Of a stretch of 64,000 nucleotides of DNA, positions 22,250 through 33,868 are shown one piece after another. The stretch's first letter is position 1. Each line of letters begins with the position of its first letter. Under the pieces are notes generated by a model, which saw only the letters and a list, made by a program, of their open reading frames with translations, was not told the origin of the DNA and made no database searches. Both the position numbers and the translations under genes were made by a program. This stretch comes from Maratus speciosus (Eukaryota > Arthropoda > Arachnida > Araneae > Salticidae): positions 162,932,761 through 162,996,760 of the forward strand of contig OZ010799.1 of assembly GCA_963932465.1 (NCBI GenBank). Direction: 5' to 3'.

Positions 22250-22752
22250 TAAAAACATACATTTATTTTACTTAAATAGGTGTCACAAATAAAAATCAAA
22301 ATATGTTGACATGTTTCGGTTCAATAGTAAAAACCGTATTCATAACACACACATAATCAAAAGAAATGAATGACACTGGGTACCAAAAAATAATCTAAAA
22401 ACCAGGAAAACATAAAAATCCAAACACAGCGCCCTCTATGATCTCACATAGCCTACGCTACCGCGGCGCCCTCTACCAGACTCACTTTTTAAGTATTTAG
22501 TCTAGTTTTTAGTTTAGAGTCTGGTAGAGGGAGCCGTGGTAGCGTAGGCTATATGAGATCATAGAGGGCGCTGTGTTTGCATTTTTATGTTTTTTGGTTT
22601 TTAGATTATTTTTTGGTACCCAGTGTCATTCATTTCTTTTGATTATGTGTGTGTTATGAATACGGTTTTTACTATTGAACCGAAACATGCCAACATATTT
22701 TGATTTTTATTTGTGACACCTATTTAAGTAAAATAAATGTATGTTTTTATTT
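22250..22752. repeat. 500-bp near-perfect palindrome, Penelope-like termini suspected
   Basis: Arms 22250-22483 and 22516-22752 are nearly exact inverted copies, separated by about 32 bases. Each arm includes ACGGTTTTTACTATTGAACC followed by GAAAC, which could be stem II and core of a decayed hammerhead. Such motifs mark terminal repeats of Penelope-like elements. The inverted pair may be two joined terminal repeats. No coding sequence lies inside. Confidence 0.65.
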
Positions 22753-23279
22753 CTATGATAAGAAAGGGTGAAGTAAATTTTTTTTGAGTTTTTACGAAAA
22801 CTTACAACGGTTTTTGACATTAAATAAATATATTCCAAAAATACTCGATGTACGAAGCAATGAATTAAATTACCATAATTAAATTTCCATGTACTTTTTC
22901 ATATTACGCACATACGAGTAATCATTACATCATAGATTGTGCATTTTTGGAATGTGTGCGTTACGCGTTCGAAATTAAATTAAATAGTTTCGTATTTAAC
23001 TGAAAGAGATTTGGAATCCACTGGATTCCCTATCAATAAGTGGGATTGACGTATTTAACGCGACTTTTTTGTACTATTTCAGTTGTATTAGTGCCATTTA
23101 CGTAGGTATATGTTTAGGGTATAAAATTTAGAGACATTTTTAAAGTCAGATTCTCCTACTTCAGTTATTTTAGTGTTTGAGGTTATGAATTGCCGATCGT
23201 TAAATGATCGGTCCCCCTTCAGTGCACTAGCATTTGCTATTGATGTTAAAAAACTGTTTTTATCACTTTTCAACATACT
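22753..23279. other. AT-rich sequence, no gene seen
   Basis: No element ends or gene-like frames were recognised. Confidence 0.5.
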
Positions 23280-24100
23280 TGAAAAGTGTTTATAAATTCG
23301 GTTTGTCTGATCTGACTGCCCGTCCGTCTGTCTATCTGTCCGTACTCTAACTCGCGTAAATATAGTCTGATTGCCATGAAATGGATATATGTTATCAGGG
23401 TTTACTATGAGATGTTCGTTAATGAAAATGAAGTGTGGAGCATTTTCCGTTTATATACAGGGCCGCCAAAAGAATTCCGTTACATTACGAATTGTAGGGA
23501 AAATCGTTTGCCATATATTTTAATGATTTTACAGCATTTTAAACATATTGAAATTTATATACATCAGTGAGGTGTATTACAAGTTTCTTACTCTCGTATA
23601 TGATGTCCGTAGAAGTTGTCGTTTATGTACAGGGACACACAAAATAATTTGACTGTAGAAGAAAATGAGCAATAATTGAACTATTGAAACCTACGAACAA
23701 TAATTGCTGGAAATGCGTTTTCAGTTATGGAATGCGTTTTTAAATTTAACTTCTTTAAAAATATTGCTTGGTGTGTGTATAAATTCAATAGATCATATAC
23801 AGAGTCGCACAAATGTTCTCAACAAAATCCTTGCTGAGTGGAAATTTTCAACCGTGCTATGCGTTTAACTGAACTAACCTTTACATTGCTATGTAGTATC
23901 CATATGTATCCGTAGATCATATACAGAGCTGCAAAAAGATTGTATGTTTTCTCGGATATTCAAGGCAATACCAGAAATTGAGTTTTCAAATGCATTATGC
24001 GTTTTCAAACTTGTCCATTTAGATGTTATCCTTCAATGCAGCAAATTGTAAAGTTTTATCATAGCATATTTAATGTGTTGGAAAGAGTTTAATAATCTAT
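23280..24100 (+). repeat. Leader-plus-tandem repeat, diverged copy
   Basis: A GTCCGTCTGTCTATCTGTCC leader near 23320 is followed by diverged units that each contain a 'TATACAGgGcCGCaaAA' block (near 23455, 23620, 23800 and 23920). Spacing is about 120-180 bp. It is the most decayed of the forward copies of this family. Confidence 0.55.
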
Positions 24101-24289
24101 GCTGTAAGCATGATTTTTCGGTCTTGTTTATTGTTAATTTGAGTCATAGTTACTTTCTTAAGTGATATGCCCGAATAATCTATTTTTTAAAATATATGAA
24201 AAAAATTAAACGTGTGAATTTAGAAAACATTTATTTTACGCATTTCCAAAACACAACGAGGAAAGTAAAACTTTCAGAAAGCATTAACT

Positions 24290-24620
24290 TAACTGCAGTT
24301 TAAAAAGTGAGTTAGTTAAAATTGTGAAATGAAAAATGAACGGATAAAATCAGCTGTAGTATTTTCTTAAACAACTAACGTCAGGAGAAAAAATTAGGGT
24401 GATTAATCTTTTTCGCAACTACTTCAAAAACATTTTTCGGTTAGACGCATTTAAAGAAAGATTATTTACATTTTATAATAGAAAAAAAAACATGTGATAA
24501 AATTCTATGTTTGTCTATGGAACACGTTTCTCTGAACACAATTTTTAAAAAAGAGGTTGAAAATGTATTCTGATTTGTAAGTTATTTAAAAATTCATTAT
24601 TTTTATCACTATCATGAGTT
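24290..24620 (+). repeat. Interspersed repeat R1, copy a (partial)
   Basis: It shares ordered blocks with 25950-26800, 38785-39385, 58165-59050 and 59052-59900: AACTGCAG, CGGATAAAAT, CAACTAA.GTCAG, GATTAATCTTTTT and GGTTAGACGCAT. I found no coding sequence or terminal structure. The class is unknown. Confidence 0.6.
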
Positions 24621-24838
24621 TTGAAGTTCCTGTAGTTATTATTTATATAGCCTTGCATTTATTGATTAAAAAAGTGAACAATAAGTGAAAGGGGAACATT
24701 TTGATATTTATAGTTATGTGTAATATATGAATGTTTTATTATGAATTGCATCTTTATGGATCGATTTGTCAAAATTTCAATATACAGTATTAACATAAAT
24801 GAATGACCGAATTTTAAAAATTTATATTTTCAAAACTC

Positions 24839-25239
24839 TTTTACATATTATAATAAGTGTTATATGAAAATAAAGAAGAACGTTCCAAGTTCTTTTTCAG
24901 ACACAAAAGTTTGATGTGCGAAACTTTTGTAACACGGCACCTAGTCTGCAATCAAGTTCGTTTTAAACATTTGGCAGTTTTGCATAGTCAACGATTAATA
25001 ATTCAGCACTCGTGCATTAAAACACTAAAAAATGCAGCACTGATGTATCGTAAATAGTACACAGTGCATAAAGAATCGTTATCAGTGCAAAATTACCAAA
25101 TGTGTGGAAAGAAATCGATAACAAATTAAATTTTTGTAGTTTTACGAAAGGTTCGCACGTCGAATACTTGTAACTGAAAGAAAAACTTGGAATGTTCTTC
25201 TTTGTATCTTTACATCGCCTATTATAATATGTGTAATTT
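24839..25239. mobile_element. Foldback MITE-like element
   Basis: Arms of about 190 bp are inverted copies with moderate divergence; the outer ends are ACATATTATAATA on both sides. The short + strand frame at 24857-25057 arises inside the arm and is not gene-like. Confidence 0.65.
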
Positions 25240-25949
25240 TGGAATTTTTCGAACTTTCGTCTGTGCTAAGCAAGGATGTAAAATATCAAAAAATAAATAA
25301 AACTTTATACGTAAAAATATGCAAATCATTATTTTATTTGTTGAAAGATTATCTCAGCACTTACTTTTTTCTTCGATTTAGACGCATATATTTATTCTCT
25401 ACCTAAGGTGAAATTTATGAATACTGCAAAAGTGCGATATCAGAATTAGTTGTTCGCATTGAAAATTACAGATTTTAACACGATTTTCGTACAAAGACTA
25501 TCGTAAGCTTTTTATACAACGTAAATTGTAAAGATATGTAATTTCCTGTGGATTGGCTATTTCCGTTTTACAGTAATGATTTGTAGATCAGAATGCGTTG
25601 GCTAATGTGTCTTCTTTTTTTAATCCGACTGTGTTTTGTATGTTTTTTCATATCAAAACATTGATAATTAGAAACATAAAATAATGTGAAGAAAAAATTT
25701 AAGCTAACCATGTGGTGAAAACGTCCACAATAACTAATAAGTACAAAAAGAGTAATTTTTCTTAAATACAAAAAATGTTTCTATAAAAATGTGATTTCAG
25801 CAAACGTTGATTAATCAGAAAACCAAAAACATAAAAGAAACATAAAAAGGTACAAAAATAAATTAAGTGAAAAAAAAATATCGTAAAGCGTGTGTCCCAT
25901 TTAAAACCAAAATCAAACGAAAAGGAAGTAAATAAAATATAATGCATAA

Positions 25950-26800
25950 TTTAAAACTCAACTGCAGTTATAAAATAGCGTTCTTTCAATATTATACATT
26001 AAAATATAAACGGATAAAATTAATTATAGCGCTTCTGTAACACAGCTAATGTCAGACGTAAATTTTAAAGCGATTAATCTTTTTTTCTTCTTCAGAATTA
26101 CAACAAAAATGTTTTCTGGTCAGACGCATGTAAAAAAAGAATATCTGCCGTTTATTGTGGATAACGACCAAGCGATAAATTAACGTGTTAGTAAGAATGA
26201 ACGACTATTCTTTAGATAAAGGTATGCAAAGAAGGTTTAAAATAAATAGCTATTTTTTGTTTGTTAATTTTGTGTTTATTTTTACATTTGTTTTTTTCTA
26301 TTTTTTTTAACTGTTAAATGTTAGAAATTAACTTACATTTTTAACGTCATAAAATTAGTTAAATTTTAATAATTTTGCATTAATTGAATTACTTGCATAA
26401 GTTTCCCATTTTTTAGAAACAGATTGTAAACATCTTATATGATAACTTAACTCTTTCTATTTTTTTACTCAGCGTTGAACAAGATTGTTTTGATTTGACT
26501 TATGTAGATTTCACATATTATTTCATTATTTTTTTTACTTTTAAAAGCGCTTACACTTATACTTTCAACACAAAGTTATATTTAAGCTTTACCTGAAAAA
26601 TTAGACACCCATATCTTACTATATGTGTATGAATCGCAAAACTTCTGCGATTAAATAAGGAGTATGTTGCTATTTGGAAATAAAAGAACCTTAATTGTCA
26701 GAAGCTTTTGCACCTTTTCACAGTTTAAAAAAATTCAAGGCACAGATATTTTAAGGCAAAATAAATAAAATTTATAAAACACTTAATTTTTAAGCTAATC
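25950..26800 (+). repeat. Interspersed repeat R1, copy b with one satellite-like unit
   Basis: The R1 blocks start near 25955. At 26565-26800 the copy continues into a single unit matching the 243-bp satellite monomer of 41164-43195 (TTACCTGAAAA.TTAGAC, GCGATTAAATAAG, AAATAAATAAAA). This looks like the single-copy state of the sequence that is tandemly amplified at 41-43 kb. Confidence 0.6.
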
Positions 26801-26838
26801 AAACAACTTGTAATATATAGAGTGTAACATGATTGATA

Positions 26839-27071
26839 CACTTAAAAAATTTTTTTTGCTGTTTTTACAGAAAAAATCTGTCAGCTTGGACACCAGTAAA
26901 ACACTGTTTATTCTACAGAAATAATTTGTATTTATTACTAACATTCTGTCATTTTAACAGATTTTCACAGAAAGTACGTAATAAGTACATATTATTTGGT
27001 AAAATGAACTGTTTTAACTGGAATCTTGTCTGAGTGTTTATCTGTAGAAAATCAACAGATTTTTTACAGTG
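26839..27071. mobile_element. CACTG-type MITE
   Basis: It starts CACTTAAAAAATTTTTT and ends CAGATTTTTTACAGTG, flanked by TA on both sides. Inner motifs such as TCTGTAGAAA/TTTCTACAGA resemble those of the MITE at 14359-14627. Confidence 0.6.
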
Positions 27072-27250
27072 TAGTTGCATCTTTAAGTGTGTGTGGGGAG
27101 CACATGTTACGCCAACAAATTTAGTGTAGAGAGACAAGCTTATTAATCAACGGATTGTTTTAGAGTGTAGTTGTATCCTTAAGTGTGTGTGGGGAGCACA
27201 TGTTACGGCTACGAATTAGTGTAAAAAGAGCAAGGCTTATTAAACTATGA
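27062..27250. repeat. Tandem duplication of about 95 bp
   Basis: Two adjacent copies share TTAAGTGTGTGTGGGGAGCA followed by CATGTTACG. The first copy contains the right end of the MITE at 26839-27071 (ACAGTGTAGTTG). The second begins AGAGTGTAGTTG, so the duplication seems to include the MITE terminus. Confidence 0.7.
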
Positions 27251-28111
27251 TTTACTGCTCCAATCACTTAGTTTTAAATATAAGGGACAGAACACAGGAT
27301 ACAAGGAATTCAATTCAAACACGGATTTTTGTTCATAAAATCGACAGTAATAAAACATTGCCACGATATATTCATGATATGTACTTATTTTACTTTCTGT
27401 AAAATTTGATGATATGGAGAAGAGTTCTAGAAATGTTCATTCATGAACAAACAACAGTGAGTAAGATTGAGCTAAATGCTATGAAAATCATTAATTAATA
27501 ACCTGAAATATCAAACTGGTGTATTTCAATATTTTAGAAATTGAGATGGATCAGTAATGTTCATCGCTGAAAGAATATCTTGTGATGTGATCATAGTCAG
27601 AACTCAGCATACTTAGAATTGAATTAGCATGATAATCATCTTATATATTAAGTTTGGTGAAATTCTATCCAATTGATCATCATGGATGTTGATATAGATA
27701 TATAGCGAAAACAAGACAAACACTGCTTAGCTGCCCCAACTCTTCTGAGATATACGCCAAAATATAATCAGTAGCAGTTTATGTCGATGGCAAAGGAATA
27801 TACAACGAATGTGCATTGAAAATAATCACTTGGTTCACAAGATTCCAACAATTTTATATCAATATTTTGACATAGTAATCTTCGTCATTTATAATTGCCG
27901 AATTTCTGCGATGAAATATGGCGATTATATTTATTATTATTTATATTATTATTAAATATGGCAATACGAATTAGTGGTATTGATGTGTAAAAGCATGGAA
28001 CCCATGCGCATAATTCCCATCCGTGGTGCAATTAGTAAAATACCGTCCAAATGTACTTCAGAGACACTTATCACAATTATCGTAAAAAACGCGTCTTAGC
28101 AGTGCCATTAG
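27251..28111. other. AT-rich sequence, no gene seen
   Basis: No recognisable element or gene on either strand. Confidence 0.5.
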
Positions 28112-28115
28112 TTAA

Positions 28116-29107
28116 GGCTGCTCGTCACTCAGTTTCCGAATTCCCCTCGGTAATATTAACTTTATGATCATTGGATACATTCTTGTATTTAAAATATCTC
28201 CTCGGGAAATTAATATTTTTAACTACTTTTTTCTGTGTGCTCTTTTTACCCGACTACCAAGAAGGGTTATGTGTTTCACGCGTATCTGGGTATGTGGATT
28301 TCTTTATACCCTCGAAACATCCCAACGGCTGGATGGCTTTAATGAATGAGGTATCTATCGATTCGTCTTAACCGTCCGATGGTTATATACTATGCTTTGT
28401 TTTTATAAATTCAAAATGGCGGCCGTAAAATACAAAATAGCGGTAGAGACGAAAAAAATTTTACGTACCAAATTGAGTAGCATATCACTGGATAGGTCTT
28501 TCAAAATGAAGACGATGTTTCATTGACTATTTTACAATCAAGAGCTCCGTTTAAATATTACTGAAACTGGAAGTTGTGTAGGTAGGGTCTCTAGCTTTAC
28601 TGCAACTGTAACCTTCATAGACATCTATAGGCCTCATCAAAACAGTCTTTATAGGTGGGAACTAACAATTAAACACAACTTAAAAGTCATCAATACAAGT
28701 AAATAAAAAAACAGGTAAGTAATTTAAAAAAATAGTTTCAGATTGATGAGAAATAATTAATTAATTCGTTTTTTGCGTAGTCGGGTTTTTTGATTTTTTA
28801 AATTTAATTTTTACTTGTTTTCTTAGTTCTCAAAATATTTCTAAAATCTATGCTTAATTTTATAGAAATTGTTAAAATCTTACTCCCGGTTCGTCATCAT
28901 TTAGCATATAAAATATTAAATTAAGCATAGATTTTAGAAATATTTTGATAACTAAGAAAAAAAGAGGCATCCTTTAACAAGATCAGACAGTAAACAGAAA
29001 TAAAATATATTAATATCCTGGGGAGATATTTTAAATATAAAAATGCATCAAAAGCCCATAGACCTAACATTACCGAGGGGAATTCGGAAACTGAATGACG
29101 GGCAGCC
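28116..29107. mobile_element. TTAA-flanked element A
   Basis: The left end GGCTGCTCGTCACTCAGTTT follows TTAA (28112-28115) and the inverted right end precedes TTAA (29108-29111). The inverted repeats extend about 100 bp, including CCGAATTCCCCTCGGTAAT. A second inverted pair lies inside at about 28815-28865 and 28918-28965. It is non-coding. The TTAA target fits piggyBac or Kolobok types. Confidence 0.8.
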
Positions 29108-29111
29108 TTAA

Positions 29112-29551
29112 GGGTCCTGTCCCTGCCGGCGAAGATACTCACGAGCTAATGCTAATCCTATGGGGAGGGATTTTTCTAATATCTCATTTGCATTTCGACA
29201 TTTTTAAATATTTTTTTTTTTTTTTTTTTTTTGCATTGGATAGCCGAGGTCCGTCTCTACAGCGCACCCTGGTTACTTTATTGATTTTGGTCGCAGATAT
29301 TTTTAATAAAGTTACTTTCATTTTCAAAACCGGTTCTGAAAATGAAAGTGTCATTCTAAAAAATATCTGCAACCAAAATCGAAAAAGTAACCAAGGTGCG
29401 CTGTAGAGACGGACCCCGGCTATCTAATGCAAAAAAAAAAAAAAAAAAAAAATATTTAAAAATGTCGAAATGCAAATGAGATATTAGAAAAATCCCTCCC
29501 CATAGGATTAGCATTAGCTTGTGAGTGTCTTCGCCGGCAGGGACAAGACTC
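29112..29551. mobile_element. TTAA-flanked foldback element B
   Basis: The ends are GGGTCCTGTCCCTGCCGGCG and its inverted partner, with TTAA at 29108-29111 and 29552-29555. The whole 440 bp folds into a hairpin with arms of about 215 bp. A poly(T) run in the left arm is mirrored by a poly(A) run in the right. Frames on both strands (29095-29406, 29356-29586) only reflect the palindrome. Confidence 0.85.
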
Positions 29552-29555
29552 TTAA

Positions 29556-30017
29556 GCAACCTGAACAGTAATTTAGCCTGCACCAATTTATGCCACCGGT
29601 ATGACTGAAAACAAAATATGATTAAGTTCTAGGAGCTAATTCTTCAGTTAGATCAGCCATAAGATTTATGTAGGAATCTATTCTATTTTTTAATACCGGT
29701 ATTTCCGAAGAAAGATATTCCCTGTATTCAACATGTATAAGAGTAATAATCTTCGAATTAGATTTCTAAAAAAATTTAAATGAAAATCGAAAAAAAATAA
29801 TTAAAAGAAGGCACGAAAGGGAACCATGGTTATGTGAGACTTGGTGAGAGATAGACAGACAAATTTTTTGTGAAAATATTTAAATCGTATCTATGATTAC
29901 CTAAAACAGCTTAAATGTGTGAAAAACATCAAAAAATTTCACGATTCTGATATATTCATTTCATGCGCAAGCTGTCAAATAAATAAATAAATATATAGAA
30001 AGAGCATTACAAACATT
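29556..30017. other. AT-rich sequence, no gene seen
   Basis: Nothing recognisable; a short GATAGACAGACA tract occurs near 29850. Confidence 0.5.
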
Positions 30018-30529
30018 TTAACCCATTTATGCCTAGCGTTCCATTTTTGTTTTATCTGTTACCGAAAGTTGACAGCATAAGATGAATATTTATTTACTTC
30101 AATTAAGGCTTTTTTCGGTAGTTATAGATTTTTCATTTTTCAAGATGGCGAAATCTAAAAAGTAAGTTTATTTGTGTTTTTGTACCAAGGATCCAAATAA
30201 ATAAATCATAATCTTAGCTTGTAGATTTTCTTGAAATACGCATTTTTTAAGATTGTGAAATTATATGTTCAAGCCTATTTTTTTATGCATTTTTGTAACC
30301 TACAAAATATAGGGTACTAAGCACGCATGAGTACATATTTTTATTAGCCATTGGTGATAGTTATTTACGTAAAGTCCTTTTAAAGATGATTATGAAAAAA
30401 AAATTAACCTCAAATACAATCATTCCTAGTTTATTATTACTAATACTTATAATGTTATTATTCTCTGTAAAGAAATAAATATATATTAGTTTATGAAAAT
30501 ACTAATTATTGTATATAACATGTCTATAT

Positions 30530-30765
30530 TGTTTGTCCTATATTGGTCAAACTAAACGAAAACACCGTTACAGATCCAAGGAACACATAAACAATGTAAA
30601 GAAAAAATAATTGCAAAAATCCTCTATTGCTTCTCATTGCTGAGGGGAGGGACATAACTTCAATTTTCATTCGGCTATTATTATCAAAAAATGCATTACT
30701 CCTCCGGATTTAGACTTTTCTGAAGCTGTTCATATTCATAGAAATAAAAACTCCTAGGTTAATAA
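30530..30765 (+). pseudogene. Penelope-like GIY-YIG endonuclease remnant
   Basis: One frame reads CLSYIGQTKRKHRYRSKEHI, the YIG part of the GIY-YIG nuclease with the conserved R and H. After a stop at 30608-30610 and a frame change it reads EGHNFNFHSAIIIKKC, then DLDFSEAVHIHRNKNS and a stop. This fits the second half of the domain with its conserved E and N. In Penelope-like elements this nuclease follows the reverse transcriptase and primes insertion. Here the reverse transcriptase is missing and the frame is broken. Confidence 0.8.
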
Positions 30766-30940
30766 TTTGTCTAGTGTACCTTACTCAACATTTAGGTGGA
30801 TTTTTTGTGTGACGATGCTTCACTTCCGCTTTCATTTCATTGGTTGGTGGAACTTGATGGTCTTTCGTTGCTGTGTATACTGATTTTTGAGTTATCGCCG
30901 TGCATGTAGTTGGGGGGGGGGGGGAGTTTATTTTATACAT

Positions 30941-31008
30941 AGATTTTATACACTGATGATGTGAGTCCTGGAACTTACGAAACGTATACGTCTGGTTTTA
31001 TTCACATT
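30941..31008 (+). ncRNA. Hammerhead ribozyme motif, type I-like
   Basis: CTGATGA at 30953-30959 and GAAA at 30979-30982 form the conserved core. Stem II is GTGAG/CTTAC with one extra T after CTGATGA. Stem III is a short ACG/CGT hairpin with loop TATA, and the predicted cleavage base is C30992. Stem I would pair CA before the core with TG after the site, followed by an internal loop. It lies about 190 bases after a Penelope-like GIY-YIG remnant, where such ribozymes are known. The extra T makes activity uncertain. Confidence 0.65.
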
Positions 31009-31308
31009 ACCTAATGTTGTTATCGGGTGTTTAAACGTTGATTTTTGGTGATAGACAATATGCCATTTAAAAGGTTATTTTATATAAATTTAGACAAAAC
31101 ACATAATTATGTGTATTATATTACTACAAATATTATGCATATTCACATGTTCAGTAGGTTTACATTTTATCAAATAAATTCAAAAAATTTTTTGCGTATT
31201 TTTTTTTAGTATTTTTTTCATCTCACTTCGCAACATTTTAAAGTGATTTTTATCAACAAATTTGGGAAAACAAAAATTCAGGCACAAATGGGTTAATATC
31301 CAAATTTT

Positions 31309-31723
31309 CACAGAAAAAATTACGGGTAATTTCAGCCATACAGCGGAAAATTATGAATTTTTTCAATTTGTGTTTAAAAAAAAGTAATCTTATAGATTTG
31401 TATTTGTACTGCGTTTGTACCAAATTCTGAAATGTTCAAAACGACCACATAATGTTGACATTATATTTGACTTTTTGGTGCTTTTAACAAAATATACAAA
31501 CGCAACGTCACTAGTCCTTATCGTACCGGAATAATTTCCGATCCAGCTCGGAATAAAATCCGTAAAAATAAGGAAATAGTCAGTAAAACGGTATTTTGCG
31601 GAACTTATTCCGATTTTACGCATTTTATTCCGAGCTGAGTTGGAAATTGTTTCGGTACGATACGGGCAACTATTTTTTCGATTCCTACCGGGAAACTGGC
31701 ATTATTTTTTTTTTTTTACAGTG
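31309..31723. mobile_element. CACTG-type MITE with central hairpin (tentative)
   Basis: The right end TTTTTTTTTTTACAGTG is CACTG-like and the left end CACAGAAAAAATTACGG is a weaker match. No target duplication is clear. Inside, 31518-31568 and 31612-31665 form an inverted pair around ATCGTACCGGAATAATTTCC. Confidence 0.5.
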
Positions 31724-31904
31724 CAGTTATTTACAAATTCTCTATGTTTAGATTTTAGAACACATAATTTTGATTTAATTTGGAATATTATAAAAATATA
31801 TTCGAAAGCAAAACACTTTTTAGAAATAACTGAAAACTACTTAGCAGAAAGAGCTGTAATTTTGAATTCGTATATTTGAATATGCGAATTATTACATTTG
31901 AAGC

Positions 31905-32205
31905 CTATTAAACTAAAAAGCTAAAAATCTTCTGTTTTCCAAGTCATATTTTATTTCTAAAATTAATTTAAAAAAATTTCTTTTCGAAATAAATGTAAGA
32001 AAAATTTTGAACTGTAACGTATAAATTGTTTAATAGGTATGCATAAAATGATTTAGAAACCGATATGTGCTAAAAATCTTCTATGTTCCAAGACATATTT
32101 TATTTCTAAAATTAATTTAAAAAAATTGTTTTTCGAAATAAATGTAAGAAAAAATTATGAACTGTAACCTATAAATTGTTTAATAGGTATTCATTTTAGA
32201 ACCTT
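31905..32205. repeat. Tandem duplication of about 150 bp
   Basis: Copies at about 31918-32040 and 32070-32192 share TTTTATTTCTAAAATTAATT and the following 'AAATAAATGTAAGAAAAA' block almost exactly. No TE ends are seen. Confidence 0.8.
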
Positions 32206-32538
32206 CAAATATGCGAATAGCAAATTACAATTCATTCCGCGAACAAGTTCTTGAGACATGCTTAATAAACGAAGCATATTACGAATAAATTTTACACTAG
32301 CCCCTTCAATTTTTAACGTTCATAAATCCTAATTTACTTGGCTTTTGAATTTCTCATTTGAAATCTTGAAGTAAGATTTTCTGCAAACCACGTAAAAATT
32401 AGTGGTTTATTTTTAAAACGCAAGAGTTTGGTAAAATTTCATTATTATTATTTTTTTAAATAAATGGAAATATAAGTTAACTTTTAGTGAAATGATTATT
32501 ACCGCTTTTTTTTTTCTTTTTCTTTTTTGCCGACTGTA

Positions 32539-33728
32539 TGAGGGGCATTCTCACAATTTTTTTATTTTTCAGGAATAAAAATCTGGTGAAATTAAACTTA
32601 CTAAAATTACATTTTAAACTTATAGACGAATGCCTTAATAATTCAAAATTAAGAAAAAAAAATGGTCAGCAGCGAAATGATTTTTATTTAGCTGAGATTT
32701 AAGTTAAACTTGCGAGTTTATTTTTACTTACCATTTATTTCTATAAATTTTTATTTTCTTCTAAATTTGTACTTATAATGAATTTGTATAGTACCCACAA
32801 GATTTTCAAATAAGAAATAGTAACAATGTAGTATTTTTAGTACAAAATTTTGGTATAAGATTCTCTTAAAGGTGTGTTAAAGAAGGGAAGGTAAGAAAGA
32901 AAACGGGGACGCTATAGGACAAAAGGGATGGTAAGGGGAAAAAAGAGATGGTAAGGGGAAAAAAGAGATGGTAAGAATGGGACGGTAAGAAAAATTACCA
33001 GTTATTTTAAGGCAAAACATGTTAAGACTAAATGATAACCACAGTATTCATTGATATCTAGAAACAGTTATTTACATTGGATTAAATTAAAAAAAATTAA
33101 TTTACCTCGAAAAGTGCAGGATTAAAACTTGGGGACGGTCAGATTGCCAATAAAAACACGATGCTTGAAATTGATATTTATGCTGATTTAAATTCTGCAG
33201 TAAAGTTCCTGTCAAAATATTTTAGCTATTCTTTCTCTAGCATACTTCTGCATGAAAAAAATTAAAAAAAAATTCTGTGGCTGCATTTGAAGTGATTTAC
33301 TGCATAATTTTAGCAAGAGGGACGGTAAGAAATCTAAAACCCAGGGACAGAGTTAAAAAAATAATAACAAATCTAAGAATGTGTGCAGGTTTAAATTTTT
33401 GCTACATATTTATATAAAACAATAGTCACAGTTTCGGAACAAATTACATCGAATTACTTTTATTAAAACAATTTTATACAGACAGCTCCAAACTTAAAAA
33501 TCAGCATCAGGGTCACGGGTCGGTATAGGAATTTCATGTTATATTTGGACCCCCAACATCGTCCAAAATTTATTTATCTCGTTAATATTGTTATGCACTC
33601 ATGCAATGGGATGTATTTCAGTATAAGAAAAAAAAACAAAAAAAAACAAGAATATGTACTAAAATAAAAATTATTATTCAGGAACAAAAAAATATAGAAA
33701 AGTCAAAAGATTGTGAGAATGCCCCTTG
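32539..33728. mobile_element. TA-flanked non-autonomous element with GGTAAGG repeats
   Basis: The left end TGAGGGGCATTCTCACAAT and the inverted right end CAAGGGGCATTCTCACAAT are flanked by TA (32537-32538, 33729-33730). The interior has a short array of 'AAAAGAGATGGTAAGGGG' units near 32920-33000, and GGGACGGTAAG recurs near 33318. It has no coding capacity. Confidence 0.7.
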
Positions 33729-33868
33729 TAGAATAAAAGGAAAATGAATTAATAAAATTTTGTTTATCGTACGAAACGTGCAAAAATACCCTAACAACAA
33801 CAGCAACAACAACAAAATAATAAAACGTGTGGGTATTTAATTTCGAAGTTCTAATAAAAATAAATAAA

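Larger units (their letters stand above)
30022..31292. mobile_element. piggyBac-type element containing a Penelope-like insert
   Basis: The left end CCCATTTATGCCT follows TTAA (30018-30021) and the right end AGGCACAAATGGG precedes TTAA (31293-31296). A Penelope-like remnant lies inside at about 30490-31080, on the + strand. No piggyBac transposase remains. Confidence 0.7.

Noticed and set aside
24857..25057. 66-codon frame on the + strand
   Set aside because: It lies in one arm of a foldback element and does not resemble a known protein.
29095..29586. Overlapping frames of 103 and 76 codons on opposite strands with similar peptides
   Set aside because: They are the two arms of the TTAA foldback element read on opposite strands, not genes.
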